This document shows, piece after piece, positions 8,487 through 18,117 of a DNA stretch of 64,000 nt. The stretch spans positions 3,968,001-4,032,000 of the forward strand of contig NZ_CP032084.1 in assembly GCF_003600685.1 (NCBI RefSeq), given 5' to 3'. Both the position numbers and the translations under genes were made by a program. The notes beneath the pieces were generated by a model, which was given only the letters and a program-made list of their open reading frames with translations, was not told where the DNA came from and made no database searches. Position 1 is the stretch's first letter. Every line of letters begins with the position of its first letter. Source of the stretch: Achromobacter sp. B7. GTDB lineage: Bacteria > Pseudomonadota > Gammaproteobacteria > Burkholderiales > Burkholderiaceae_B.

Positions 8487-9419
8487 ATGTCCGCCGTACC
8501 CGCGCTAGACCTGAACCTGATCCAGCTGTTTGTGACCATCGTCGAAGCGGGCACGCTGAGCGAAGCCGCCCTGCGCCAGGGCGTGACGCGTTCCCATGTC
8601 AGCCGCAATCTGCAAAAGCTGGAACGCACGTTTGGCGCGCAACTGATCCGGCGCACCACGCGCCGGCTGGAACTGACGCAGCAAGGCACGGTGCTGTACG
8701 AGCATGGCGCGCGGATGGCCCGCGAGGTCGAAGCAGCGCGGCATGCGCTTCAGAAGCTGGGCGCTGAACCCACCGGCCATGTCCGCCTGTCGCTGCCGAC
8801 CGGGCTTGGCGAGCTGGACGCCCTGCGCCCGCTGCTGGTGCGTTTCGCACTGGAGCATCCCGGTCTGACCCTGCGTGTGCTGTTCTCGAACCGCGTCGGC
8901 GACCTGATTTCGTCCGAGATAGATGTGGCGCTACGGGTGATCTCGCAGCCGCCGCAAGACTATGTCGCGCGCGAATTGGGCGACGTGAAATGGCACCTGT
9001 GCGCCGCGCCCGGGTATTTGCAGCGCGTGGGCGCGCCGTCCCACCCGCGTGACCTGAGCCGGCTGGACTTCCTGTGCCCGCCCGGAACCAAGCCGCGAGC
9101 CACGCTGCGCTTGACGAGCCGCCGGGGCCAGACGCACGAGATCCAGCTGGCGCCACGGCTGCAATCCGAGTATTTCCCTTTCTTGGCCCAGGCCGCGCGC
9201 GATGGCGCGGGCGTCGCCCTGCTGCCCGCCTACATCGTCCAACCCGACCTGGAAGCAAACCGGCTGCGCGAGGTGTTGCCGGCCTACCGGACGCAAGGCC
9301 CGGGCGACAAGCTGTACATCCTGACGTCGCCCACGCCCTACCCGTCGACCGCGCAGCGGGCGTTGGTGGACTTCTTGAAGCGCGAACTGGAGCCTTTGCT
9401 GCGCGGCTTTCTGGCCTGA
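8487..9419 (+). CDS. LysR-family transcriptional regulator of the SDR/acyl-CoA synthetase/Bug unit
   Basis: A 310-aa LysR protein opening with LDLNLIQLFVTIVEAGTLSEAALRQGVTRSHVSRNLQKLE-type helix-turn-helix residues; this fixes the start at 8487. The substrate-binding domain starts with GHVRLSLPTGLGELDALRPLLVRFALEHPG. It is divergent from the SDR gene across 129 bp, so control of that catabolic unit is the natural inference. The poly-C run in front of the ATG and the lack of a Shine-Dalgarno site suggest weak or variable translation. Confidence 0.9.
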   Translation: MSAVPALDLNLIQLFVTIVEAGTLSEAALRQGVTRSHVSRNLQKLERTFGAQLIRRTTRRLELTQQGTVLYEHGARMAREVEAARHALQKLGAEPTGHVRLSLPTGLGELDALRPLLVRFALEHPGLTLRVLFSNRVGDLISSEIDVALRVISQPPQDYVARELGDVKWHLCAAPGYLQRVGAPSHPRDLSRLDFLCPPGTKPRATLRLTSRRGQTHEIQLAPRLQSEYFPFLAQAARDGAGVALLPAYIVQPDLEANRLREVLPAYRTQGPGDKLYILTSPTPYPSTAQRALVDFLKRELEPLLRGFLA

Positions 9420-9757
9420 TGGCAGGGCGCGTCCGGGCCGGGAGCGCCGATGGCGACGGCACGGCGACGCCGTGCACAGTCAGCACGATGTCAGCGCAAC
9501 CCCGCTGTAGGAAAGCCCTGCTACAACCATGGGGTCTTGCGGGCTTGGGCCATGTCCGCCAAAGTAGGGGTTTTGCAAAGCCATATGTCTTGTGCGGACG
9601 GGTCGGAACTTTGACGTGCCGCCCAAGTCTTATATAAGATATAAGACATACGGTCGGGCGCGGGCTTGTGTCCCCTACAATGACAAACGCGCAAAAACGC
9701 CAGAAAATGCCGCCTGCGCTTGGGTAAAAAAAGCCGGGCAAAACCACGGAGTCCATC
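9420..9757. other. Gene-free stretch between the LysR gene and acnA
   Basis: No supportable gene in 338 bp. It holds a U-less 7-bp hairpin after the LysR stop (9459-9475, stem GCACGGC/GCCGTGC), the acnA promoter and operator at 9611-9647, and the acnA leader with GGAG just before the ATG. Confidence 0.7.
9611..9647 (+). promoter_or_regulatory. acnA promoter with overlapping palindromic operator
   Basis: TTGACG (9611-9616) is a good -35 and TATAAG (9633-9638), 16 bp away, a plausible -10. A near-perfect inverted repeat, GTCTTATAT-AAG-ATATAAGAC (9627-9647), covers that -10. A bound factor would therefore block polymerase. The regulator is not in the window; a GntR-type TCA-cycle regulator is one possibility. 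Confidence 0.65.
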
Positions 9758-12463
9758 ATGCCGCACAACACTCTAGACACCCTCAAGAACTTCAAGATCG
9801 GCAATAAATCCTGTCAGTACTATTCGCTGCCGGCGCTGGGCAAGTCGCTTGGCATCGATGTGCAGCGGCTCCCGGTATCGATCCGCATCGTTTTGGAATC
9901 CGTGCTGCGCAACTGTGACGGCAAGAAGGTCACCGAAGAACACGTCAAACAGCTTGCCAACTGGCAGGCCAACGCCCGCCGTGAAGATGAAATCCCGTTC
10001 GTGGTTGCCCGCGTGGTGCTGCAGGACTTCACCGGCGTGCCGCTGCTGGCCGATATCGCCGCCATGCGCTCCGTGGCCGACAAGATGGGCAAGAGCCCCA
10101 AGAGCATCGAACCGCTGGTACCGGTCGACCTGGTGGTCGACCACTCGGTGATGATCGACTACTTCGGCACCAAGGACGCGCTGGACCTGAACATGAAGCT
10201 GGAATTCAAGCGCAACCAAGAGCGCTACCAGTTCATGAAGTGGGGCATGCAGGCGTTTGACACGTTCGGTGTTGTGCCCCCGGGCTTTGGCATCGTTCAC
10301 CAGGTCAACCTGGAATACCTGGCGCGCGGCGTGCACCAGGACAAGAAAAACAATGTCTATTACCCCGATTCGCTGGTGGGCACGGATAGCCACACCACGA
10401 TGATCAACGGCATTGGCGTGGTGGGCTGGGGCGTGGGCGGCATCGAAGCCGAAGCCGGCATGCTGGGCCAGCCCGTGTACTTCCTGACCCCCGACGTGGT
10501 CGGCGTTGAACTCAAGGGCCAATTGCGCGGCGGCGTCACCGCCACCGACCTGGTGCTGACCATCACCGAAATGCTGCGCCGTGAAAAAGTGGTGGGCAAG
10601 TTCGTTGAATTCTGCGGCGAAGGCACCGCCAGCCTGACTGTGGCCGAACGCGCCACCATCGGCAACATGGCCCCGGAATACGGCGCGACCATGGGCTTTT
10701 TCCCGGTCGACGAACGCACCATCGATTATTTCCGTGGCACGGGCCGCACCGAAGACGAAATCGCCGCCTTCGAGGCCTACTTCAAGGCGCAGAAGATGTT
10801 CGGCATCCCCGCCGCCCAGGACATCAACTTCACCAAGCTCTTGACGCTGGACCTGTCCACCGTCGCGCCGTCGCTGGCCGGCCCGAAGCGCCCGCAAGAC
10901 CGCATCGAAATCGGCAACGTCAAGAACACCTTCATTGATCTGTTCTCCAAGCCGGTTGCCGAAAACGGCTTCAACCAGCCGGCCGAAAAGCTGAACCAGA
11001 CGTTCACCACCAGCGCCGGCACCAAGATCAAGAACGGCGACATCCTGATTGCCGCCATCACGTCGTGCACCAACACGTCGAACCCGAACGTGCTGCTTGC
11101 CGCCGGCCTGCTGGCCAAGAAGGCCGTGGAAGCCGGCCTGAAGGTGCCCAAGCACATCAAGACGTCGCTGGCCCCCGGATCCCGCGTGGTCACCGACTAC
11201 CTGACCAAGACGGGCCTGTTGCCCTACCTGGAAAAGCTGGGCTTTGACGTGGCCGCCTACGGCTGCACCACCTGCATCGGCAACGCGGGCGACCTGACGC
11301 CCGACCTGAACGAAGCCATCATCGGCAACGACCTGGTGTGCTCGGCGGTGCTGTCGGGCAACCGCAACTTTGAAGCGCGCATCCACCCGAACATCAAGGC
11401 CAACTTCCTGGCCTCGCCCCCGCTGGTCGTGGCGTACGCGCTGGCCGGCACCGTCACGCGCGACCTGATGACCGAACCGGTGGGCCGTGGCAAGAACGGC
11501 GACGTCTGGCTGGGCGACATCTGGCCCACGTCCGAGGAAGTCGAGGCGCTGTTGAAGCACGCGCTGGACCCGAAGGTGTTCGAGGCCAACTACGGCCAGG
11601 TCAAGAGCAACCCGGGCAAGCTGTGGGAGAACATCAAGGGCGTCGCCGGCGATACCTACAACTGGCCCGACTCCACCTACATCGCCGAACCGCCCTTCTT
11701 CGAAGGCTTCGACATGACGCCGGCCCCGATGCCCACCGTCAAGGGCGCGCGCGCGTTGGGCGTGTTCGGTGATTCCGTGACCACCGACCACATCTCGCCC
11801 GCCGGCTCCATCAAGGAAACGTCGCCAGCCGGCAAGTGGCTGAAGGAAAACGGCGTGATGAAGGCCGATTTCAACAGCTATGGCTCGCGTCGCGGCAACC
11901 ACGAAATCATGATGCGCGGCACCTTTGCCAACGTGCGCATCAAGAACCTGATGATTCCGTCGTTGCCCGATGGCAGCCGCTTCGAAGGCGGCGAGACCCT
12001 GTTCCAGCCCACGGGCGAACAGATGTCCATCTACGACGCGGCCATGAAGTACGTGGCCCAGGGCACCCCCACCGTTGTGTTCGGCGGCGAGGAATACGGC
12101 ACCGGCTCGTCACGCGACTGGGCGGCCAAGGGCACGCAGCTGCTTGGCGTCAAGGCCGTGATCACGCGCAGCTTTGAACGTATCCACCGCAGCAACCTGG
12201 TGGGCATGGGCGTGCTGCCGCTGCAATTCAAGGGCACGGACAGCGTGCAGTCGCTGGGCATCACCGGCGAAGAAACGTACGACATCTCGGGCCTGGAAAA
12301 CGGCATCAAGCCGATGCAGGACGTGACGCTGACGATCACCCGCAAGGACGGTTCGAAGCAGGACGTGACGGTGCTGCTGCGCATCGACACGCCGATTGAA
12401 GTCGATTACTACCAGCACGGCGGCATCCTGCCTTTCGTGCTGCGCCAGCTGCTGGCTGCCTAA
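9758..12463 (+). CDS. acnA: Aconitate hydratase A
   Basis: TCA-cycle enzyme interconverting citrate and isocitrate through a [4Fe-4S] cluster. At 901 aa it has full AcnA length. Cluster Cys ligands are visible in [10 protein letters not shown] (about 430-440) and in [11 protein letters not shown] (about 500). The swivel-domain motif [16 protein letters not shown] and the [13 protein letters not shown] segment lie near the C-terminus. Cytoplasmic. The ATG at 9758 has GGAG spaced 6-7 bases. The gene stands alone between its own promoter and a strong terminator at 12497. Confidence 0.97.
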   Translation: MPHNTLDTLKNFKIGNKSCQYYSLPALGKSLGIDVQRLPVSIRIVLESVLRNCDGKKVTEEHVKQLANWQANARREDEIPFVVARVVLQDFTGVPLLADIAAMRSVADKMGKSPKSIEPLVPVDLVVDHSVMIDYFGTKDALDLNMKLEFKRNQERYQFMKWGMQAFDTFGVVPPGFGIVHQVNLEYLARGVHQDKKNNVYYPDSLVGTDSHTTMINGIGVVGWGVGGIEAEAGMLGQPVYFLTPDVVGVELKGQLRGGVTATDLVLTITEMLRREKVVGKFVEFCGEGTASLTVAERATIGNMAPEYGATMGFFPVDERTIDYFRGTGRTEDEIAAFEAYFKAQKMFGIPAAQDINFTKLLTLDLSTVAPSLAGPKRPQDRIEIGNVKNTFIDLFSKPVAENGFNQPAEKLNQTFTTSAGTKIKNGDILIAAITSCTNTSNPNVLLAAGLLAKKAVEAGLKVPKHIKTSLAPGSRVVTDYLTKTGLLPYLEKLGFDVAAYGCTTCIGNAGDLTPDLNEAIIGNDLVCSAVLSGNRNFEARIHPNIKANFLASPPLVVAYALAGTVTRDLMTEPVGRGKNGDVWLGDIWPTSEEVEALLKHALDPKVFEANYGQVKSNPGKLWENIKGVAGDTYNWPDSTYIAEPPFFEGFDMTPAPMPTVKGARALGVFGDSVTTDHISPAGSIKETSPAGKWLKENGVMKADFNSYGSRRGNHEIMMRGTFANVRIKNLMIPSLPDGSRFEGGETLFQPTGEQMSIYDAAMKYVAQGTPTVVFGGEEYGTGSSRDWAAKGTQLLGVKAVITRSFERIHRSNLVGMGVLPLQFKGTDSVQSLGITGEETYDISGLENGIKPMQDVTLTITRKDGSKQDVTVLLRIDTPIEVDYYQHGGILPFVLRQLLAA

Positions 12464-12496
12464 CGGGCGACGCGCCCCTCAGTCGGGGCGCGATGC

Positions 12497-12533
12497 AAAA
12501 GCCCCGGAACCTTGACAGTTCCGGGGCTTTTTT
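12497..12533 (+). terminator. Rho-independent terminator after acnA
   Basis: A 10-bp stem (GCCCCGGAAC 12501-12510 with GTTCCGGGGC 12518-12527), followed by T12528-T12533 and preceded by AAAA. It can serve acnA and also the convergent dioxygenase gene. Confidence 0.92.
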
Positions 12534-12584
12534 ATGGTCTGGGCCGGGGCGATAGATCGCCGCCTCTGCCCTGCCCGTGCAGCA

Positions 12585-13367
12585 TCAATCGTCGAACTGA
12601 TACGCGTCCATCGCCAACGCCCCATAGGAAATTTCGTCGTTCAGGCGGGTGGCGCGGGCATCGTCGCCGCCCGCTCCCAGCGCTACGTACAACGGCATCA
12701 AATGATCGTCGTGCGGATGGGCCTGCAATGCGCCGGGCGCCTGCGCCTGCCAGTCCAGCAGCGCCGGCACGTTGTGTTCGGCCAGGTTACGCGCGTACCA
12801 CGCCTGAAATCCGGGCACGTACGACACGGGCGGCGCGCTTTGCGGCATGCGGACATCGCGCAGATTGTGCGTCAGCGAACCCGACCCGATGATCAGAATG
12901 CCTTCATCACGCAGCGGCGCCAGCGCGCGGCCCAAAGCCAGTTGGCCGGCCGCGTCGCGCCCCATGTCCAGCGACAGCTGCACCACCGGCACATCAACGT
13001 CGGGGTACAGGTAGCGCAGCGGCACCCACGCGCCATGGTCCAGCGGGCGGCGCGGGTCGCGATCGGCGGCGATACCCGATTCGGCCAGCACCGCCTGGAC
13101 ACGGTCGGCCAGTTCGGGCGAGCCGGGGGCCGCGTATTGCAGCGCATACAGCTCGGGCGGAAAACCGCCGAAGTCGTGCCACGCCACTTGCCGGTCGCGC
13201 GTGGACAGCGCCAGCCCTTCGCCCATCCAGTGCGGCGACACGACCAGGATGCCGCGCGGCTTGCGGCCTTGCGCCTGGCTCCATGCCGTCAGCACGGGGC
13301 CGGTGCGCCCGGGTTCAACGGCCAGCATTGGCGAGCCGTGGGAAATAAAAAGCGTAGGCCAACGCAT
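12585..13367 (-). CDS. ygiD: DODA-type extradiol ring-opening dioxygenase (YgiD-like)
   Basis: A 260-aa LigB-superfamily protein. Visible features are FISHGSPM at the N-terminus (metal His), VVSPHW (about 45-50), PLDHGAWVPLRYLYP (about 115-130) and the central GSGSLTHNLRD segment. The family uses a non-haem metal to cleave catecholic rings; E. coli YgiD shows 4,5-DOPA dioxygenase activity. The ATG at 13367 has a perfect AGGAGG site; an upstream start at 13418 is less likely. It is monocistronic and divergent from the DUF2863 gene. Its physiological substrate is unknown. Confidence 0.9.
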   Translation of the reverse strand: MRWPTLFISHGSPMLAVEPGRTGPVLTAWSQAQGRKPRGILVVSPHWMGEGLALSTRDRQVAWHDFGGFPPELYALQYAAPGSPELADRVQAVLAESGIAADRDPRRPLDHGAWVPLRYLYPDVDVPVVQLSLDMGRDAAGQLALGRALAPLRDEGILIIGSGSLTHNLRDVRMPQSAPPVSYVPGFQAWYARNLAEHNVPALLDWQAQAPGALQAHPHDDHLMPLYVALGAGGDDARATRLNDEISYGALAMDAYQFDD

Positions 13368-13596
13368 GGCGCAGCCTCCTGTAGATAAATTCGATGAGGA
13401 ATTGTCGAATATTCCCAATCAGCAATAAACCCCCGTCAGGGGGATGCTCTGTTGCCGATACGGCATCAATGCCGGCAATGCGCCCGCAGGCAGCGCTGTG
13501 CGGGGCTCTGAAGTCGGAAACCAATGCGACAACGCCGCGATGGGCGGCGAGCGGTAAACTACGTCGTTACACACTTACTGGACGTCCCTCGAAGTT

Positions 13597-14799
13597 ATGG
13601 CCCGAACCCGCAGCCAATCCGCTCCCCGCATGACCCGCGACGCCACCCGTTTGGTGGCGCTGGCCCAATCGCTTAACCGCTCGGGCAGCCGCGTTGAAGA
13701 CGTGTTTTGGGAGAACCAGCTTGGCGAAGCGATTCCCAAGCTGCTCAAGGCTGGGCAGGACGCCCCGCTGGAAGCGGCCCTGGACCACCTGGCGCAAAGC
13801 GACATCGGCGCCTACGAAGTCTTGATCGAACAGGCCGAAACGCTGTCCGAGTCGATGAAGATCGAGAAAAACGGCGTGGTGTACGACGTATTGCTGATCG
13901 TTGCACCAATCGTCGCCTGGACGCGCTACGCCATCCCCACCGGCCCCGTTTCCGCCAGCGCCCAGCAGGCGCTGCTGGCGCAGTTGCACGGCCACGTGCT
14001 GTCCAGCCAGGCGCGCACCGCGCTGATGCCGGTGCTGGTCAGCGTGGACCAGATGCCGCGCACGTTCGGCGAAACCTGGCAGTGGCTGCAACGCCTGGGC
14101 TCGCAAGCCCTGGGCGCGGAAACCACCAAGCCCGCGTTGAACACCGAGATCGAAACCGCCAACATGCTGGCCGACACGCGCTACATCATCGGCGCGGTGG
14201 CGGTGCCTGAAAACGCACCGATCTTCCGTTGGCAGGAAAGCCTGGGCGACGCCGATGCCACGCGCGATGCGTGCCAGCAACAATGGGCCGCCCAGGCGCA
14301 ACCCACGCTGGCCGCGCTGATGCCCGGCTGCGGCTTCGAAGCCCTGCTGCCCGACGCCTACTACGTCAGCAACCGCGAGGCCGACCGCCGCGTGCGCCCC
14401 TTGTCCTTGCGCGCGGCCGTCAGTTGGCTGGAAGGCGCGGTCAACCTGGAAGCCTCGCAATTGCGCGCGGTCGTGGCCGGCTGTGGCGAAAACCGCATCG
14501 ACGAATACCGCATCAGCTTCACGGCGCGCAGCAGCAACGACGTCTACTACGGCTGCGTGTGGCCTTTGTATGGCCGAGAGGAAGAGCTGCCGTCCGACGA
14601 AGGCCAACCCGACGTGGTCGACGAAATCGCCGCCTTGCTCAAGGAATACGGCGTGACGGAACTGCGCCGCATCCCCGGCGTGCTGCCGGCGGAATACTGC
14701 GAAGACTGCGGCGCGCCCTACTTCCCCAACCCCTTGGGCGAACTGGTGCACGCCGAACTGCCCGAGGACGCCGAAGCCGCACCGGCAAAGTTCCACTAG
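13597..14799 (+). CDS. DUF2863 family protein
   Basis: A 400-aa cytoplasmic protein of a family found mostly in Burkholderiales. It has no signal peptide or membrane segment. A C-terminal CEDC pair (EYCEDCGAPYFPNPLG, about residue 367) could bind metal. It lies 15 bp before earP in the same direction and probably shares a transcript with earP and perhaps efp. Function unknown; context only allows a loose link to translation-related genes. Confidence 0.85.
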   Translation: MARTRSQSAPRMTRDATRLVALAQSLNRSGSRVEDVFWENQLGEAIPKLLKAGQDAPLEAALDHLAQSDIGAYEVLIEQAETLSESMKIEKNGVVYDVLLIVAPIVAWTRYAIPTGPVSASAQQALLAQLHGHVLSSQARTALMPVLVSVDQMPRTFGETWQWLQRLGSQALGAETTKPALNTEIETANMLADTRYIIGAVAVPENAPIFRWQESLGDADATRDACQQQWAAQAQPTLAALMPGCGFEALLPDAYYVSNREADRRVRPLSLRAAVSWLEGAVNLEASQLRAVVAGCGENRIDEYRISFTARSSNDVYYGCVWPLYGREEELPSDEGQPDVVDEIAALLKEYGVTELRRIPGVLPAEYCEDCGAPYFPNPLGELVHAELPEDAEAAPAKFH

Positions 14800-14814
14800 T
14801 TTCACCAGGCCGCC

Positions 14815-15927
14815 ATGCAAGCAGACATCTTTTGCCGAGTCGTCGATAACTATGGCGACATCGGCGTCTGCTGGCGGCTGGCGCGCCGGCTGGCTGGCGG
14901 CCCCGGCTGGGACGTGCGCCTGTGGGTAGACGACCTGGCCAGCTTTGCCCGCATTCAGCCGGGCATCGCGCCCGACGCCCCGCGCCAAGCGCTGGCCGGC
15001 GTGGACATCGTCCACTGGTCCGACACGCCCGATCCCACCCTGACCGCTCGGGATGTGGTCATCGAAGCCTTTGCCTGCGACCCGCCCGAGGCGTTTCTGC
15101 AAAGCATGCAACGGGTGCATCCCGTCTGGATCAACCTGGAATATCTAAGCGCCGAAGCCTGGGTGGAAAGCTGCCACGGCCTGCCCTCGCAGCGGCCGGA
15201 CGGGCTGGTCAAACATTTTTTCTTCCCCGGGTTCACCGCGGCCACGGGCGGCCTGTTGCGCGAACCGGGTTTAAGCGCCGAACGTGACGCCCTGCAAGCG
15301 TCAATGGACCAGCAAAACGGGTTTTTACAGTCGCTGGGCGTGTCGGACGCCGTGCTCGCGCACCGCCAGGACGGCGCGCGTACGGTATCGCTGTTCTGTT
15401 ATCCCACGGCGCCCGCGGGCGATCTGGTCCGCGCCCTGGCGGCCGACTCCCGGCCCAGCGTGCTGCTGGCGCCCGAGGGCGTTGCCCCCGGCCTTGAGGC
15501 CGCCTGCCAAGCGCCCGGCGCCCCCTTGCTGGCGCGCCTGCCCTTCGTGGCCCAGCCCGACTTTGACCGCGTGCTGTGGCTGTCGGACATGAATTTCGTG
15601 CGCGGCGAAGACTCGTTCATCCGTGCCGCCTGGGCCGCGCGCCCCCTGGTGTGGCAAATCTATCCCCAGGACCAGAACGTGCATCTGGAAAAGCTGGAAG
15701 CCTGGCTGGCCCGCTATCCGGCCCCGGATACCGCGCAAGCCTTGATCCGAGCCTGGAACCAGCCAGAGACTGGGCAAACTCGGGCCGCCATGACGGCGGC
15801 GCTGGTGCCGGACGCGTGGGCGGCATGGCAGGACGCCGCCCGAACCTGGGACGCAAGCCAGGCCGCGCTGCCGGATCTGGCCGAAAATCTGGCCGACTTT
15901 TGCGCAGACTTGGCCAAGAAACGTTAG
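14815..15927 (+). CDS. earP: EF-P arginine rhamnosyltransferase EarP
   Basis: A GT-B glycosyltransferase (370 aa) that transfers rhamnose from dTDP-L-rhamnose to Arg32 of elongation factor P, activating it to rescue polyproline stalls. The N-terminal DNYGDIGVCWRLARRL has the two conserved Asp residues (11 and 15), and the C-terminal half has the nucleotide-sugar site with NFVRGEDSFIRAAWA. Adjacency to efp (134 bp downstream) and the presence of Arg32 in that EF-P confirm the assignment. dTDP-rhamnose synthesis genes are not in the window. Confidence 0.95.
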   Translation: MQADIFCRVVDNYGDIGVCWRLARRLAGGPGWDVRLWVDDLASFARIQPGIAPDAPRQALAGVDIVHWSDTPDPTLTARDVVIEAFACDPPEAFLQSMQRVHPVWINLEYLSAEAWVESCHGLPSQRPDGLVKHFFFPGFTAATGGLLREPGLSAERDALQASMDQQNGFLQSLGVSDAVLAHRQDGARTVSLFCYPTAPAGDLVRALAADSRPSVLLAPEGVAPGLEAACQAPGAPLLARLPFVAQPDFDRVLWLSDMNFVRGEDSFIRAAWAARPLVWQIYPQDQNVHLEKLEAWLARYPAPDTAQALIRAWNQPETGQTRAAMTAALVPDAWAAWQDAARTWDASQAALPDLAENLADFCADLAKKR

Positions 15928-15996
15928 AATAGAGAGTTTTCTGAGTCGCCCTGGATTTGTCGGGCCTCAACTATGACGCCTCCCGGGGTGTGCACG

Positions 15997-16020
15997 AAGC
16001 CGCAAGCCATGCGGCTTTTT
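15997..16020 (+). terminator. Hairpin with T tract between earP and efp
   Basis: An 8-bp stem (AAGCCGCA 15997-16004 with TGCGGCTT 16010-16017), a 5-base loop, then T16016-T16020. It could end the earP transcript or partly attenuate read-through into efp, whose start is 41 bp downstream. A TAGAAT -10-like hexamer at 15925-15930 may mark a separate efp promoter, which would put the hairpin in the efp leader. Confidence 0.6.
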
Positions 16021-16060
16021 GCAAGCACGGCGAGTGCACCTACCCCCCGGAGTTTTATCG

Positions 16061-16618
16061 ATGAAAACCGCTCAGGAATTGCGAGTCGGCAACGTGGTCA
16101 TGGTCGGCAAGGATCCCCTCGTGGTCCAAAAAGCCGAATACAACAAGTCTGGCCGTAACGCTGCTGTTGTGAAGCTGAAGTTCAAGAACCTGCTGACCGC
16201 CTCGGCCAGCGAATCGGTCTACAAGGCCGACGAAAAGTTCGAAGTGGTGCAACTGGATCGCAAGGAGTGCACGTACTCCTACTTCGGCGACCCGATGTAC
16301 GTCTTCATGGACGAAGAGTACAACCAGTACGAAATCGAAGCGGAAAGCATGGGCGACGCCCTGAACTACCTGGAAGAAGCGATGCCCGTGGAAGTGGTCT
16401 TCTACGACGGCCGCGCCATCTCGGTTGAACTGCCCACCACGATCGTTCGCGAAATCACCTACACCGAACCCGCCGTGCGTGGCGATACCTCGGGCAAGGT
16501 CACCAAGCCGGCCAAGATCAACACCGGCTACGAACTGAACGTGCCGCTGTTCTGCGCCATCGGCGACAAGATCGAAATCGACACCCGCACGAACGAATAC
16601 CGCAGCCGCGTTCAGTAA
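16061..16618 (+). CDS. efp: Elongation factor P (Arg32, EarP-dependent type)
   Basis: A 185-aa EF-P that binds between the ribosomal P and E sites and helps form Pro-Pro bonds. The start [11 protein letters not shown] at 16061 is the canonical EF-P opening and puts Arg at position 32 in KSGRNAAV, the residue rhamnosylated by EarP; Lys34-type EF-Ps carry Lys there instead. The three OB/KOW-like domains are complete, ending in [10 protein letters not shown] strong terminator follows. Confidence 0.97.
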   Translation: MKTAQELRVGNVVMVGKDPLVVQKAEYNKSGRNAAVVKLKFKNLLTASASESVYKADEKFEVVQLDRKECTYSYFGDPMYVFMDEEYNQYEIEAESMGDALNYLEEAMPVEVVFYDGRAISVELPTTIVREITYTEPAVRGDTSGKVTKPAKINTGYELNVPLFCAIGDKIEIDTRTNEYRSRVQ

Positions 16619-16640
16619 TCTGATCCGGTAGCAGGTACGA

Positions 16641-16679
16641 AAAAGCCAGGCCCGCAATTCGCGGGCCTGGCTTTTTTTT
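16641..16679 (+). terminator. Rho-independent terminator after efp
   Basis: An 11-bp stem (GCCAGGCCCGC 16645-16655 with GCGGGCCTGGC 16661-16671), 5-base loop, then T16672-T16679; AAAA in front makes it usable in both directions. Confidence 0.93.
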
Positions 16680-16696
16680 GTTGACCACCGCAAGCG

Positions 16697-17155
16697 TTAT
16701 TGCAGGCGCTCGTCGTCTAGAAAGTCCGGCACGGCCATGACTTCGATGCCGTCTTCGACCAGCGCGGCGCGTTCTTCCGGCGTGGCCGTGCCGCGTATCG
16801 GGCGCTCGTCGGCGTCGCCCTCGTGGATGCGGCGCGCTTCTTCGGCAAAGCGCGGGCCGACGTTTTCAGTGTTGCGCAGCAACGCGCGCACCTGTTTCAT
16901 CACGATGGCCTGCACCGCGGCCATTTTCTCGGCGTCCGAGGCGCCCGCGGGCACGGCGGGCGGACTGGCCGGCGCGTGCAGATGCGACACGTTCAGGCGC
17001 GGCGCCGACAAACGCTTGGTGATGCTGGCCGACCCGCAAACGGGGCACGTAACCAGGCCACGCGCCTGTTGCGCGTCGTAGTCTTCGTGCGAGCCGAACC
17101 AGCCTTCGAATACGTGGCTGTGTTCGCACTGGAGGTCAAAAACTTTAAGAGCCAT
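16697..17155 (-). CDS. DUF1178 family protein
   Basis: A 152-aa cytoplasmic protein. The N-terminus MALKVFDLQCEHSHVFEGWFGS and a CPVCGS knuckle near residue 40 are typical of DUF1178. Together with the earlier Cys (DLQC) the CxxC suggests a small zinc ribbon. The start at 17155 gives the conserved MALKVFDL opening; an ATG at 17164 would add three residues and cannot be excluded. Function unknown. Confidence 0.85.
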   Translation of the reverse strand: MALKVFDLQCEHSHVFEGWFGSHEDYDAQQARGLVTCPVCGSASITKRLSAPRLNVSHLHAPASPPAVPAGASDAEKMAAVQAIVMKQVRALLRNTENVGPRFAEEARRIHEGDADERPIRGTATPEERAALVEDGIEVMAVPDFLDDERLQ

Positions 17156-17250
17156 GGTTGCCATATGGGGGTCTGCGGCAAGAATACAAGTATCCGGCCA
17201 GCCACCCCACTATCCCCTGAAATGCGCGGGGTCATTACCGCCTGGCCAAG

Positions 17251-17272
17251 AAAAACGGGCCCGCAGGCCCGT
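17251..17272 (-). terminator. Minus-strand terminator after the DUF2968 gene
   Basis: A 7-bp stem (17255-17261 with 17266-17272, ACGGGCC/GGCCCGT) followed on the minus strand by a U run templated by A17251-A17255. Confidence 0.75.
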
Positions 17273-17290
17273 CTTGGCAATAGCGCGCGA

Positions 17291-18001
17291 TTACTTGCCG
17301 CGCTTGGCGCCCGGGCCGCCGTCGATCTGGGCTTGCTGGGCCTGAAGCGCATCGATCTGGCGCTGCAAATCACGCAGTTGCTGGCGTACGTCCTTTTGCT
17401 GGTCGGCCAGCGCCGTGGCTTCCTGGCGCGACTGTTCCTGGCGCGCGGCCACTTGCTGTTCCTGCTGCATGCGCAGCGTACGGTCGGCTTGCAGCGTGCT
17501 CAGTTGCTCGCTACGGCTGGCCAGCAGCTTTTCGGCATGCGCATATTCGGCTTGCAGCTTGATGCGCTTGATGTCCACTTCAGCCAGGTCCGCCGATTGC
17601 GCGGCGAACGCGCGGTAGGTGGATTCGGCCTGCTTTTCAGACACCGTCTTCAGCACGCGCCAAAAATCCTTCTGTTGAAACAGCGCCACGTAATAGGTCA
17701 GGTCGTCGGGCTTGAACAACAGGCTGGCGCCATACGTGCCGTTGTAGGCCGTGCGCAGCTCGGACACCTGGCGCGCCTGGATCAGGCCTTGCAGTTCGGC
17801 CACCGTGGACGCAGGCCGGGCGGGCGCTGCGGGCGGGGTCACGGGCGGGGTTACCGGGGCGTCAGCCGCCTTGGTATCTTCGACCTGCTTAACCGTGGGC
17901 CGTGGCGCTTCGGATTGAGCGCTGGCGCACGCCGCCAGGCCGGACAACGCCGTGCCTAACAGCGCCATGCGTGTGGCGGCACGGATAAATTGGACGTTCA
18001 T
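17291..18001 (-). CDS. DUF2968 family putative lipoprotein
   Basis: A 236-aa envelope protein. The N-terminus is a signal peptide with a plausible lipobox (SGLAAC, Cys about 26). A Pro/Ala-rich linker (about 45-65) is followed by a DUF2968-like region (LQGLIQARQVSELRTAYNGTYGASLLF). The C-terminal third is strongly predicted coiled coil, rich in Gln, Arg and Glu. A periplasmic, lipid-anchored position is inferred. No functional partner is evident nearby. It ends at a minus-strand terminator. Confidence 0.8.
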   Translation of the reverse strand: MNVQFIRAATRMALLGTALSGLAACASAQSEAPRPTVKQVEDTKAADAPVTPPVTPPAAPARPASTVAELQGLIQARQVSELRTAYNGTYGASLLFKPDDLTYYVALFQQKDFWRVLKTVSEKQAESTYRAFAAQSADLAEVDIKRIKLQAEYAHAEKLLASRSEQLSTLQADRTLRMQQEQQVAARQEQSRQEATALADQQKDVRQQLRDLQRQIDALQAQQAQIDGGPGAKRGK

Positions 18002-18087
18002 GCCTTCCCCAAAAAAATCGTTGCGGAACTATAGCAATTTATTTCGCTTACGGTTGATCTGCTTACATAGGCCGCGAACGATCTGTC

Positions 18088-18101
18088 GCCCCCTAGGGGG
18101 C
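18088..18101. repeat. Perfect 14-bp palindrome after the sigma-54 activator gene
   Basis: GCCCCCTAGGGGGC lies 17 bp beyond the stop of the activator gene. It has no loop and no T tract; it may be a small intergenic repeat or weak transcription stop. Confidence 0.4.
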
Positions 18102-18117
18102 TTCCCCAATTGCAGGA

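Noticed and set aside
18002..18117. Possible small gene or tRNA between DUF2968 and the activator gene
   Set aside because: Only a palindrome is seen; no cloverleaf and no ribosome-site-led frame.
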